Part shown: positions 8,860 through 17,726 of the stretch, piece after piece
Position numbering within the stretch: the first letter of the stretch is position 1
Layout: every line of letters begins with the position of its first letter
Origin: an uncultured Clostridia bacterium
GTDB lineage: Bacteria; Bacillota; Clostridia; Saccharofermentanales; Saccharofermentanaceae
NCBI GenBank assembly: GCA_946407705.1
Contig: CAMJPC010000002.1
Coordinates: forward strand, 248,001-312,000
Direction: 5' to 3'
DNA length: 64,000 nt
Position numbers and translations under genes: made by a program
Notes under the pieces: model-generated
Databases searched by the model: none
What the model saw: the letters and a program-made list of their open reading frames with translations, nothing else
What the model was told of the DNA's origin: nothing

Positions 8860-9339
8860 ATGAGCATCTTCAGCGGTTTATTCAAAAAGAAGATCAAAGG
8901 CAGCCTCAAGTCCTTCCGTTACAGTCCCGGCTATAGCGACATGCTCGGCGCAAGCCACAGCTCGTTGCTCGAAAAGAACGCCGAAGGGGTCTGGATCTTC
9001 GTCACCTCCGACCGCGAAGAACACTCCGGACCGGAGACGGTTATCACATATTCGGTATCACCTGAAGCAGCATCAGGCTTCGAAAACTTCATCAAGGAAA
9101 CAAACTTCGTCTCCCTCTCCACGCGCCGCAAATCCAGCGACTTCATCACCGACTACAGTCCCTGGAGCTTCAGCATCGAATTCGACTGCTCCGCCTCCGG
9201 CGGCAGCAGCTGTGAGTACTTCAGCATCGGTGAGATCAGGGAATACACCGCCATGGACCGCGACCTCATCAAGCAGGTCCTTGAAAAGTTCAACGCCCTC
9301 AAAAGTGAGAAGTTATCGGAAGTAAAAGAAGAGGATTAA
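8860..9339 (+). CDS. Hypothetical protein
   Basis: I chose ATG 8860 (MSIFSGLFKKK) because AAAGGAGA lies at 8848-8854; an in-frame ATG at 8836 has no RBS. The product is 159 residues, soluble, and without a signal peptide. It has a basic N-terminus, a beta-strand-rich middle and a charged C-terminal helix (DLIKQVLEKFNALKSEKL). I do not recognise the family. It is divergently oriented from the MoxR operon and is followed by the palindromic region at 9377-9521. Confidence 0.65.
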   Translation: MSIFSGLFKKKIKGSLKSFRYSPGYSDMLGASHSSLLEKNAEGVWIFVTSDREEHSGPETVITYSVSPEAASGFENFIKETNFVSLSTRRKSSDFITDYSPWSFSIEFDCSASGGSSCEYFSIGEIREYTAMDRDLIKQVLEKFNALKSEKLSEVKEED

Positions 9340-9376
9340 CTCACCTCGCCACTACGCCAACAAAATACACCTTGCA

Positions 9377-9521
9377 ACTAGTTCCGCAGGCGAGCAATAA
9401 CGCCACGTAAAAGACCTTCTGAAATTAGTTCCGCCCATACAAAGATATCAACCCTTTGCGATACTAGTTCCGCAGGCGAGCAACGCTCGCCGAGGACTGT
9501 TCGTACGTATCGCAAAGGGTT
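9377..9521. repeat. Direct repeat pair and 72-nt compound hairpin beside tRNA-Arg
   Basis: A 21-nt sequence beginning ACTAGTTCCGCAGG occurs at 9377-9397 and again at 9463-9483, with a shorter TTAGTTCCGCC at 9425. The second copy lies inside a compound hairpin. Outer arms AACCCTTTGCGATAC (9450-9464) and GTATCGCAAAGGGTT (9507-9521) match over 15 bp. Inner arms GGCGAGC/GCTCGCC (9475-9481 and 9485-9491) match over 7 bp. The right edge is seven bases from the encoded CCA end of the tRNA. There is no T-run on either side, so it is not an ordinary terminator. Confidence 0.75.
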
Positions 9522-9528
9522 GTAGCTT

Positions 9529-9603
9529 TGGCGCTCCAAGCAGGAATCGAACCCGCATCAACGGTACCGGAAACCGCTATTCTATCCATTAGACTATTGG
9601 AGC
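9529..9603 (-). tRNA. tRNA-Arg (anticodon CCG)
   Basis: Read on the minus strand, the acceptor stem GCTCCAA pairs with TTGGAGC. The T-arm is GCGGG-TTCGATT-CCTGC. The anticodon stem GCGGT/ACCGT encloses the loop TTCCGGT, giving anticodon CCG for the Arg codon CGG. The 3' CCA is encoded (9529-9531) after a G discriminator base. It lies 13 nt from the 3' end of mfd and in the same orientation, so it could be co-transcribed downstream of mfd. Confidence 0.95.
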
Positions 9604-9616
9604 CTGGCAAGCAGTA

Positions 9617-12600
9617 TTATACAGTATTCGACTTATTGTCGTTAAGTATCTTAAGCAACCCCTTGATCTCGTTGATCGTTGCCGCCTGCTTAGTTGAAGT
9701 GGGCTTGTAGAGCAGATACGGACGGTCGCTCATGGCATTGATCGTAACCCTCGCGCCATAGAAATTATCGCGCATCAGGGCACCCAAAGCGTTCATGTCC
9801 AGCTGGAGCTTGGGATCCAGATAAAGCCTTACGCCGGTGCTTCTTATCGATGCGCCGGTAAAGCCCAGTTTGCCTGACATTGCGCGGATCAAGGAGATAC
9901 CGCAGAGGATGTAGATCTCTCTCGGAGGATCGCCGAAACGGTCCGTGATCTCATCCATGAAATCATCGTAACGCTCGAAATCGCTGATCACGCCGATCTT
10001 TCTGTATGTGGACATGCGACTCGCTTCGTCCGAGATGTAGGAAGACGGAATGTATGCGTCGTAATCGACTTCGACCGTAATGTCGCCTGTGACAGTGAGA
10101 TCATCAACACCTTCAAGTGCCTTCTGTTTCTCGGCTTCGCTTGCACCGAGAGTCTTGATCTCCTCATCTAATAGTCTGCAGTAAAGCTCGTAACCGATGA
10201 CATCCATCTGGCCGTGCTGCTCTGCTCCTAACAGGTTGCCCGCGCCGCGGACTTCGAGGTCGCGGATGGCGATCCTGACACCTGAACCGAGTTCCGTGAA
10301 CTCGCGCAGAGCATTTAATCTCTTGGTCGCTTCCTCGTTAAGAGGAGCATCCGCGTCGTATGTGATGTAAGCGTATGCCTGACGGTCTGATCTGCCGACA
10401 CGTCCCTTTATCTGATAGAGCTGCGAGAGTCCGAAACGGTCGGAATTTTCGACTATCAGGGTGTTTACGTTCGGCATGTCGACGCCGTTTTCGATGATGG
10501 TCGTGCAGACCAGGATATCGTATTTGCCTTCGATGAAATCGCCGACGGCCGCTTCAAGGCCGTTTTCGGGCATCTGTCCGTGCGCGTAGATAACGCGTAC
10601 ACCGGGCATCAGTTCTTCCAGTTTCTCGGCGACTTTATCGATGTCTGAAGTCTTGTTGTATAGGTAGAAGATCTGGCCGCCTCTCGCGATCTCGCGCATG
10701 CATGCCTGCACGATTATCTGCTCATCGTAGCCCATGACGTAGGTCTGCACGGCGCGCCTGTTGAACGGCGCTTCCTCAAGAACGGAGATGTCCCTGATTC
10801 CTGACAGCGACATGTGAAGCGTACGCGGAATGGGCGTTGCAGACAGCGAAAGAACGTCGACGTCGGTTTTCATCGACTTGATCTTTTCCTTGTGATTGAC
10901 GCCGAACCTCTGCTCCTCGTCAACTACGAGAAGTCCCAGATGCGGCGGTCTTACGTCGTTTGAGAGCACTCTGTGCGTTCCGATGATGACGTCTGCCTTG
11001 CCGTTTTTGATGTCGATCAGATTCGCTTTTATCTGAGCAGGTGAAACGAACCTTGAGAGCAATACTACGTTGACCGGGAAGTCCTTGCATCTCTCAACGA
11101 AATTCTGGTAGTGCTGCTGCGCGAGAAGCGTTGTCGGTGCAAGCATTATCGCCTGCCTTCCGTTCATTACCGCCTTGAAGATCGCCCTGAAAGCGACCTC
11201 GGTCTTGCCGAATCCGACGTCACCGCAAAGCAGCCTGTCCATTGGTCTTTCGGATTCCATATCGGCCTTGATCTCGCGGCACGCGCGGAGCTGGTCCTCG
11301 GTCTCAACGAACGGGAACCTGTCCTCGAAAAGCTTTTGCTGCTCGTCATCAGGCTGGCATGCAAAACCGGTATTCACGCTTCTTGCAGCGTATATCTTGA
11401 GAAGGTCGTATGCGACCTTCTTTATTGACTCTCTGGCCCTTGCGACCTGCCTCTTCCACTCGTCTCCGCCGAGGCGCGAGAGCTTCGGTTCACGCTCTCC
11501 CGGACCGACATATTTCTGAAGTGAATCGAGATTCTCGGGAAGAATGTAAAGGACTTCGTCCCTCGCGTAAGTGATCTTGAGATAATCCTTGCGCGTGTCG
11601 CCGACCTTCATGTTGACGAGACCGTCGTAACGTCCTACGCCGTGCTTGTCGTGAACGATGAAATCGCCCGGATGTATGTCACCGAAAAACGTGATCCTCG
11701 CGCCGCCCTTTTTCTTTGGCTTTGCGGCCCTTCCGCTTCCGAAGATCTCCTGCTCTCCAAGGAGCGTGATCCCGAGCGCGGGATAAGAGAATCCGTACGG
11801 CAGATCAGCGTATATGATGTCAGGCAGCGCACCGCCCTCGATCAGGCTGTCTCTCAGCGATTCAGTCCTTCTTCCTTCAGGCAGGACGATCCTGATGCCC
11901 TTCGTGTTCCTGCACGCTTCGGCAAGTTCGTTTATCCTTCCGGAATAGTTTTCAGACGGGAATCCCGAAGTCGACACGTTGACTCCGCCGGGCAGTCCTC
12001 CGCCCGTGGATGAGAACGTCGCAAGCGTAACGAACCTTGCGATCCCGTCGATCTTTTTCATTATGTAAGACGTGTCGAAAACAGCCTCCGATGCGCAGGA
12101 CGGCGCAGTTCCGGCTTCCAATGACTCAGCGCATCTCTGAAGATACTCGGCCGAGAACGCTTTCATTCTTGCGTCGATCTCAACTAATTCATCCGCGAAC
12201 CACAATACGTCTGAAGCGCCGTTCAACTCAACATAATCAGCAGCCGTGGCAGCTCTGTCCAGGAGCATTCCGATCCATCTCGCGATACCCGTGGGCTCAT
12301 TTCCCATCTCGATCTTCTGCGCGTCGGATTCTGCGGTACGGGTAAGAAGTTCTGCTGCCCTTCTCGCCTCTTTTGAATCCCTGTTCATGCGTGAGATGTC
12401 TTCCTCGGCCTTGATGCGGATCTGCGAAGCGGCCTCTTTTCGGGCATCCTCATCGCCTGCGGAATAGATCCTTGCAGGAATTATGCGGACGCTATCAAGC
12501 ATCTGCGTGGAACGCTGCGTCTCAAGATCGAAGTTCTTTATCTGGTCGATCTCATCGTCGAAAAAGCTTATTCTGACAGGCTCTGTCATGTCCGCGGGGA

Positions 12601-13177
12601 AGATGTCTATGATGTCTCCCCTTCTCGCGAACTCGCCTCTTTCCATTACCTGCGGGACCTTCCCGTAGCCCATTTCGGTGAGGCTTACGATCATGTCATC
12701 AAGTTCGGTCGTCTTTCCGACCTCGAGTTCCATTATCCTTGAAGCAAACTCCGAAGGCAGCGGGAGCTTGTCCATCAGAGCGCCCGAAGTGATGACTGCC
12801 GCGCCGTAATCAACGGTGATCAGTTCAGATAATGCCGCGCACCTTGTAAGCTCGAGTTCGCGTGAAGATGCCTCTGCCGTGAGAAGTGACAGTTCAGCGG
12901 GCATCAATACCGCAACGGGACCGTCGGTAAAAGCCGCGAGAGCGCGTGACATCGTCCTTGCGCGTGCGGCGTCAGATACGATTACTACGGGCTTTTTCTT
13001 CTTATACGAAGCAAGGGCGCTTATGAGAAACGCCTTCTGCTCGGCGCATACGCCGGAGATATTGAGATGTCTGCTTTCTTTTCGGGACTGCTCAAGACCG
13101 TTTATCACGGCCTCATCAGACTTGATAAGCGAAAGCAGTTCACTTATTTGCTGATTCATTTGCGATGATGCCCTCAA
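9617..13177 (-). CDS. mfd: Transcription-repair coupling factor
   Basis: 1186 residues, normal length. The N-terminal part carries the UvrB-like modules. A CarD-like RNA polymerase interaction domain follows (GDFIVHDKHGVGRYDGL, then YLKITYARDEVLYIL). Next is the RecG-like translocase with Walker A GDVGFGKTE, Walker B DEEQRFG and motif SATPIPRTL, and then the TRCF C-terminal domain. It removes RNA polymerase stalled at lesions and recruits UvrA. The listed start at 13177 overlaps pth by 38 nt. An internal ATG at 13159 (MNQQISELLS) also overlaps pth and aligns better with typical Mfd N-termini, so the exact start is open. It is the last gene of a glmU-pth-mfd operon. Confidence 0.97.
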   Translation of the reverse strand: MRASSQMNQQISELLSLIKSDEAVINGLEQSRKESRHLNISGVCAEQKAFLISALASYKKKKPVVIVSDAARARTMSRALAAFTDGPVAVLMPAELSLLTAEASSRELELTRCAALSELITVDYGAAVITSGALMDKLPLPSEFASRIMELEVGKTTELDDMIVSLTEMGYGKVPQVMERGEFARRGDIIDIFPADMTEPVRISFFDDEIDQIKNFDLETQRSTQMLDSVRIIPARIYSAGDEDARKEAASQIRIKAEEDISRMNRDSKEARRAAELLTRTAESDAQKIEMGNEPTGIARWIGMLLDRAATAADYVELNGASDVLWFADELVEIDARMKAFSAEYLQRCAESLEAGTAPSCASEAVFDTSYIMKKIDGIARFVTLATFSSTGGGLPGGVNVSTSGFPSENYSGRINELAEACRNTKGIRIVLPEGRRTESLRDSLIEGGALPDIIYADLPYGFSYPALGITLLGEQEIFGSGRAAKPKKKGGARITFFGDIHPGDFIVHDKHGVGRYDGLVNMKVGDTRKDYLKITYARDEVLYILPENLDSLQKYVGPGEREPKLSRLGGDEWKRQVARARESIKKVAYDLLKIYAARSVNTGFACQPDDEQQKLFEDRFPFVETEDQLRACREIKADMESERPMDRLLCGDVGFGKTEVAFRAIFKAVMNGRQAIMLAPTTLLAQQHYQNFVERCKDFPVNVVLLSRFVSPAQIKANLIDIKNGKADVIIGTHRVLSNDVRPPHLGLLVVDEEQRFGVNHKEKIKSMKTDVDVLSLSATPIPRTLHMSLSGIRDISVLEEAPFNRRAVQTYVMGYDEQIIVQACMREIARGGQIFYLYNKTSDIDKVAEKLEELMPGVRVIYAHGQMPENGLEAAVGDFIEGKYDILVCTTIIENGVDMPNVNTLIVENSDRFGLSQLYQIKGRVGRSDRQAYAYITYDADAPLNEEATKRLNALREFTELGSGVRIAIRDLEVRGAGNLLGAEQHGQMDVIGYELYCRLLDEEIKTLGASEAEKQKALEGVDDLTVTGDITVEVDYDAYIPSSYISDEASRMSTYRKIGVISDFERYDDFMDEITDRFGDPPREIYILCGISLIRAMSGKLGFTGASIRSTGVRLYLDPKLQLDMNALGALMRDNFYGARVTINAMSDRPYLLYKPTSTKQAATINEIKGLLKILNDNKSNTV

Positions 13178-13682
13178 TGGCCGCGCATGCCTCGACGAAA
13201 GCGTCGTTCATCGTGAGGCGTTCTTCCTTAGGAACCTCGGAAAGCACGTAATTTACGAGGTCAAAATGCTCGGGGACCGGACCCGTTCCGATCCGTACGC
13301 GCGGGAAATTCTCGGTTCCGAGAAGCTGGATTATGGACTTCATTCCGTTATGCGTGCCCGCGCTTCCCTTCGGCCTGACCCGGATCGTGCCTTTCTTGAT
13401 ATCGATGTCGTCATACACAACGATGATGTGTGCGGGATCGACCTTGAAAAACCTGCTCGCCTCAACGAGGCACTCGCCCGAAAGGTTCATAAAGGTTACG
13501 GGCTTGATGACGATAACGTCCTGACCCGCGATCTTTCCCTTGCCGTACATACCCTTGAACTTATCCTTATCAAGGGAGATGCCATGCTTTTCGCACAGCA
13601 TGTCAACGGCGAGGAAGCCCATGTTGTGCCATGTATACATATACTGTCTGCCCGGATTTCCGAGCCCTGCGATTATCCACAT
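13140..13682 (-). CDS. pth: Peptidyl-tRNA hydrolase
   Basis: 180 residues, close to the usual 185-195. Motifs are GLGNPGRQY, the catalytic His in WHNMGF, KPVTFMNLSGE and VVYDDIDI, followed by GSAGTHNGMKSI. It releases peptides from prematurely dissociated peptidyl-tRNA in the cytoplasm. The residue before the catalytic His is Trp (TWHNMGF), where many bacterial Pth proteins have Arg; this is a mild difference and the active site otherwise looks intact. It sits ten nt after glmU and its 3' end overlaps the mfd start. Confidence 0.96.
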   Translation of the reverse strand: MWIIAGLGNPGRQYMYTWHNMGFLAVDMLCEKHGISLDKDKFKGMYGKGKIAGQDVIVIKPVTFMNLSGECLVEASRFFKVDPAHIIVVYDDIDIKKGTIRVRPKGSAGTHNGMKSIIQLLGTENFPRVRIGTGPVPEHFDLVNYVLSEVPKEERLTMNDAFVEACAAIEGIIANESANK

Positions 13683-13692
13683 AGCGCGAAGA

Positions 13693-15108
13693 TCAGAGCT
13701 CGGAACGTCTGTCGTCGAGACGGATGTAGTTGGATCCTCTCATGCGGGCCTTGTCAGATACCCAGTTCTCTTTGTTGACCTGCTTTGAACGGCCAACGCC
13801 GAGAGCGAGAGGCGGAACGTCCGTAGTGATCGTGGAACCTGCGGCGATGTAGGAATCCTTGCCGAGAACGACTGCGGATACGATGTTGGAGTTGCCTCCG
13901 ATGAAGACGTTGTCCTCAATGGTGCATCCGACCTTGTCCTGACCGTCAAAGTTACAGGTAACGGTTCCGCATCCGAAGTTAACGTTTCTTCCGACCTTGG
14001 AGTCGCCGATGTATGTAAGGTGCCTTGCACGAGTATATTCACCGATGTTGGAACCCTTGACCTCGACGTATGCGCCGATCGTGACATGATCGTCGATCAC
14101 GCAGTCAGGTCTTACGTGAGAGTAAGGTCCGATACGGCAGTCCTTTCCGATGCGGCTCTGGGTTACGATGGAGTTATCAACGACTGTCTCGTCACCGATC
14201 TCGGAGCAGTCGATTCTCGTATTTTCGCCGATGAGGCAGTCAGATCCGATGACCGTGTTGCCCATGAGCGTCGTGCCCGGCAGAATCGTTGTATCCTGGC
14301 CGATCTCGACTGCGTTATGGATCCATGTAGAAGCGGGATCGATGATGGTAACGCCGTTCTTCATGTGTCTTTCGAGGATCCTGCGGTTCATTATCGACTG
14401 GACCTGCGAGAGCTGGATCCTGTCGTTTACTCCGCGCGTGTCATCGAAATCGCAGATAACCGCGCCGACCGTGTAGCCGTCGCCGATGAGGATACCGATG
14501 GTGTCCGTAAGGTAGTATTCCTTCTGTGCGTTATTCGCGCCGATCCTTCCAAGAGCGGAAAGCAGGAGCGGTGTCTTGAAGACATACATCGAAGAATTGA
14601 TCTCGTTGATCTTCAGCTCTTCTTCGGTGCAGTCCTTATGCTCAACGATCTTAACGACGTTGCCGTCAGCGCCTCTTACGATCCTTCCGTATCCGGTCGG
14701 GTCGTCAGCTTCCGCGGTGATGAGGATCGCCGCGCAGTTTCCTTCTGCGGAATCGAATGCCTCAAGTGCTTTCCTGATCGTCTCAGCAGAGACCATCGGG
14801 CAGTCGCCCGGAAGTACTATCGTAAGTCCGTCCCTTCCCTCAAGGAAAGGTGCAGCCTGCATTACGGCGTGTCCCGTTCCGCGCTGCTCTTCCTGAAGAA
14901 CGTAAGCAACGTTCTCGCCCAGGATGCTTCTGATCTCGTCCTGTGCCTCGCCTACGATATAGACCTGATCCTTGCAGCCCGCATCGAAAAGTGCGTCCGC
15001 CACCCACTGTATGATCGCCTTACCGGATACCTGGAATACGACCTTGGAATGCTTGGATTTCATTCTCTTGCTCTTGCCTGCGGCCATTACAACTGCGCTG
15101 ATTTCCAT
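13693..15108 (-). CDS. glmU: Bifunctional GlcNAc-1-P uridyltransferase / GlcN-1-P acetyltransferase
   Basis: 471 residues. The N-terminal nucleotidyltransferase domain has the start motif VVMAAGKSKRMKSKHSKV and VLPGDCPMVSAE. The C-terminal half is a left-handed beta-helix of hexapeptide repeats ending in RHLTYIGDSKVGRNVNFGCG and TCNFDG, with the acetyltransferase active-site region. It makes UDP-GlcNAc, the precursor of peptidoglycan. It is followed by pth and mfd, a gene order common in Firmicutes. RBS GAGGGA precedes ATG 15108. There is only 36 nt after the lysozyme gene and no terminator, so read-through from 17556 is possible. Confidence 0.96.
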   Translation of the reverse strand: MEISAVVMAAGKSKRMKSKHSKVVFQVSGKAIIQWVADALFDAGCKDQVYIVGEAQDEIRSILGENVAYVLQEEQRGTGHAVMQAAPFLEGRDGLTIVLPGDCPMVSAETIRKALEAFDSAEGNCAAILITAEADDPTGYGRIVRGADGNVVKIVEHKDCTEEELKINEINSSMYVFKTPLLLSALGRIGANNAQKEYYLTDTIGILIGDGYTVGAVICDFDDTRGVNDRIQLSQVQSIMNRRILERHMKNGVTIIDPASTWIHNAVEIGQDTTILPGTTLMGNTVIGSDCLIGENTRIDCSEIGDETVVDNSIVTQSRIGKDCRIGPYSHVRPDCVIDDHVTIGAYVEVKGSNIGEYTRARHLTYIGDSKVGRNVNFGCGTVTCNFDGQDKVGCTIEDNVFIGGNSNIVSAVVLGKDSYIAAGSTITTDVPPLALGVGRSKQVNKENWVSDKARMRGSNYIRLDDRRSEL

Positions 15109-15144
15109 TTGTGTTTTCCCTCGGTTTTTATATTTTGAGTTTTG

Positions 15145-17556
15145 TTATTTTGGTTCTTCCGTCTTTGCCTCTTCAGGCTGTTCCTTGGAAGGAGCGGGCT
15201 TTGCGGGCGCCTTGTCCTTGTCCTCGTCCTTCTTCTCTTCCTTGGTTACCTTCGGAGCAGTGGTCGTCGTAGCGGGTGCCGTTACTTCTTCCTTCGCGGG
15301 TTCATTAGAAGGCGCAGTCTCCTTGACCGTCGTCTCCTTCGGAGCTTCCGTCTCACCTGCGGTTTCCGCGGGCTTTGCGCTGCTCTCAGTAGGCTTGGTT
15401 TCCTCAGGAACCGTGGTCTCTTCAGGTTTCTGGCTCTCGCCGCTGCTCTCTGAAGGAACGGTCTCATCAGGATTTTCGTTGCCTTCGACAGGATCGCCCG
15501 TGCCGTCGTCAGGCGTTGCGTTGCCTTCGTCACCGCCGTTGTCCTCATCAGGACCGGTCGTCTCGGAAGGAACAGAACTCTCAGTAGGAGCCGTCTCGTC
15601 CGTAGGATCCGTTACGCTCTCGTCAGGAACCGTCGTCTCTTCGGGTACGGTGGTCTCTTCAGGAACTGTTGTCTCTGAAGGTACGGTCGTCTCGTCAGGC
15701 TTCTGTGCGTTGCCTGCAGGCGGGTTGTTCGTATTATTGTCAGGATTGCCCTGAACAGGGAATGTAGGCGACGGCAGTCTGTCGGTGTATGCGACATCGA
15801 GATCGACCTCGCCGCTGATGCCGTCGATCTTACCGTGAGAGTTGACCTGCCACATGTAGTAGCTTCCCTTGTAGGAAGACTTCGTGACCCAGTGGGCCAT
15901 CCAGATGGAAAGGTGGTTCTTGCCTGCGTTCATCGCCTTGATGGAAGGAGCCCATGTGCCCTCGAGCCTGGACTTGCTTCCGTAGATGGATGCCGTGTAG
16001 CCTGCCTTTTCGACCTCTTCCTCGAAAACAGCGAGCATCTTGTTAAGATCCGCGTCAATGTTCTTGTTCATTGTCGTCGTGGACCAGCCCTTGCTCTTGT
16101 GTGCGCGCTTGTAGTAGTCGAAGTTCTCCCAGTCGAATGCGATCGGGAAATCGAGCGTCTTGCCCTTGAGGCACTTGGCGATCATGTCCTTCGTGTACTT
16201 GCGCATGTTATCTTCGGTATAGTCGCAAGTGAAGAAATAAACGCCTACCTTGAGTCCTGCAGCCCTTGCGTTCTTGTAGTTCTGCTCGAACTTGGTATCG
16301 GGCGCGTTGCACCAGACGTACTTCTTCTTAGTCTTGTCGTAGTAGTTGTTTCTTACGTAGCAGCGGAGGATTACGAAATCGCAGCCCGCAGCCTTTACCT
16401 TCTTGAAATTGATGTCTCCCTGATACTTGGAAACGTCGATTCCGAGTATAGTGTTGGACTTCTTGTACTGTGCCTTGAAATCAGCAAACTTGAGCGTGGG
16501 ATTGCCGTTTACGAGATATGAAGACGAGTACTTGCTCTTTACATTCTTGAGATTGCCGGGTTCTTCCGATCCCTTCGGAACGATGACGCACTGCAGCGCC
16601 ATGATGTAATAATCGTATTTCTCGGTACCTGCGCTCTCGCCGTTCTTTGCCCATCCGAGCCAGCCCTTGCTCTTAACGCAGGTTCTGTAGTAAACATCGA
16701 AATGCTCGGCAAGCTCACCGGTCAGCCTGATCTGGATCTCCTCCATTCGCTTGCCGGTCGCAGCTCTTCCCGTGATTCCGTTATTCGTGTTCCAGGTCAT
16801 CCAGGAATATCCTGCGCCTCTTGCACGGTACTCGATCTTACCCGTGTACTTCGATCCGACGACTGTCATCGCAAGGCCTTCGTGCTTCTGGTAAGAACCT
16901 GAAGTAACGCCGCAGACTTCGCCGTTCCTGGACCACTTGGGAGACCACTTGTACTTGTCTCTGTACATTCGGTAAGCGACAGTGGGCTGCTCGCCCATCC
17001 TTTCCCTGGGAACGATCTTGACCTGGATCTGCTCGAGTCTCTTCTTCTCACCCTGGGTGCCTGCGGTCGCGCCGTCACTTACCCAGCTCTGCTTGCCCTT
17101 GTAGGTCTGCACATATGCACTGTAGATGACGCTGTAGTGCTCTGCAAGCTCGCCCGTCAGCTCGATCCTGATGGCTTCGATCCTGTACTTCTTGCCGGTG
17201 GTTCCGGCCTTGTAGCCGCTCTGGCTCCAGCCGGTCCAGCCCTTGGACTTCAGATATACCCTGTAGCGGAGTCCGCCTTCATACTGGGTATTGTTCTTGA
17301 AATTGATCGTGACGGAATAGACGTCCTTGCCCTTGCCCTTCTTGCCGAGCGTGAGCACGCCGTTGCTGAACTTTCCGTTCTTATTGCCATATGACTTCTG
17401 ACGCACCTTGCCCGAGAGGGTCAGCTGCGCCGTATTTGGTGTAGTGGTATCTGCGTTTACCTGATTGCTGTTTAAGCGTGAAAAAGCGCCCACCACGGTG
17501 AATGCGATAACCAGCGCAATAACCGCCGAAGTGAACTTCTTTAGTCCGTTAAGCAT
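15145..17556 (-). CDS. Secreted GH25 lysozyme with ChW repeats and Thr/Glu-rich tail
   Basis: 803 residues. An N-terminal signal or anchor helix (residues 5-25) is followed by a beta-rich region with four to five clostridial hydrophobic-W repeats at about 85-330 (for example YLKSKGWTGWSQSG, GELAEH). The GH25 muramidase domain spans about 370-590 with GIDVSKYQGDI (Asp374), FDWENF (Asp475, Glu477) and MWQVNSHGKIDGISGEVDLD. The final 200 residues are Thr/Glu/Pro-rich repeats (PEETTVP) with no LPXTG motif. It should hydrolyse peptidoglycan outside the membrane, with the ChW repeats binding the wall or a host or plant polymer. Its partner gene is glmU, 36 nt downstream. Confidence 0.92.
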   Translation of the reverse strand: MLNGLKKFTSAVIALVIAFTVVGAFSRLNSNQVNADTTTPNTAQLTLSGKVRQKSYGNKNGKFSNGVLTLGKKGKGKDVYSVTINFKNNTQYEGGLRYRVYLKSKGWTGWSQSGYKAGTTGKKYRIEAIRIELTGELAEHYSVIYSAYVQTYKGKQSWVSDGATAGTQGEKKRLEQIQVKIVPRERMGEQPTVAYRMYRDKYKWSPKWSRNGEVCGVTSGSYQKHEGLAMTVVGSKYTGKIEYRARGAGYSWMTWNTNNGITGRAATGKRMEEIQIRLTGELAEHFDVYYRTCVKSKGWLGWAKNGESAGTEKYDYYIMALQCVIVPKGSEEPGNLKNVKSKYSSSYLVNGNPTLKFADFKAQYKKSNTILGIDVSKYQGDINFKKVKAAGCDFVILRCYVRNNYYDKTKKKYVWCNAPDTKFEQNYKNARAAGLKVGVYFFTCDYTEDNMRKYTKDMIAKCLKGKTLDFPIAFDWENFDYYKRAHKSKGWSTTTMNKNIDADLNKMLAVFEEEVEKAGYTASIYGSKSRLEGTWAPSIKAMNAGKNHLSIWMAHWVTKSSYKGSYYMWQVNSHGKIDGISGEVDLDVAYTDRLPSPTFPVQGNPDNNTNNPPAGNAQKPDETTVPSETTVPEETTVPEETTVPDESVTDPTDETAPTESSVPSETTGPDEDNGGDEGNATPDDGTGDPVEGNENPDETVPSESSGESQKPEETTVPEETKPTESSAKPAETAGETEAPKETTVKETAPSNEPAKEEVTAPATTTTAPKVTKEEKKDEDKDKAPAKPAPSKEQPEEAKTEEPK

Positions 17557-17670
17557 ACCTCAGTCTCCATTCGTAGTGTTTGCGGATGTGCAGTTATTAT
17601 AGCACTTTACTTTCTTGCTTTATTTATTAAAGGGCAGAGTGCCACAAAATGTCCTTAAAATGCAACATAG

Positions 17671-17700
17671 AAAAAGACCCTTCCGTAAACCGGAAGGGTC
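17671..17700 (-). terminator. Intrinsic terminator of ldh
   Basis: Perfect stem GACCCTTCCG/CGGAAGGGTC with loop TAAAC-type bases, followed on the minus strand by TTTTTC. It lies 27 nt after the ldh stop codon and between ldh and the lysozyme gene. Confidence 0.9.
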
Positions 17701-17726
17701 AGTCGTTTTTCGAGGTCAGATACTTA

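Noticed and set aside
9529..9603. tRNA-Arg as an attachment site of an integrated element
   Set aside because: No integrase gene and no tRNA-end duplication was found in the window.
14020..15138. A 372-residue plus-strand open frame opposite glmU
   Set aside because: It is antisense to a clearly conserved gene, has no RBS and its protein resembles nothing.
15145..15745. Sortase (LPXTG) anchor in the lysozyme tail
   Set aside because: No LPXTG-like motif, membrane helix or positively charged tail at the C-terminus.
15142..15754. Plus-strand open frames rich in Ser/Val opposite the lysozyme tail
   Set aside because: They arise from the repetitive Thr/Glu codons of the real minus-strand gene.
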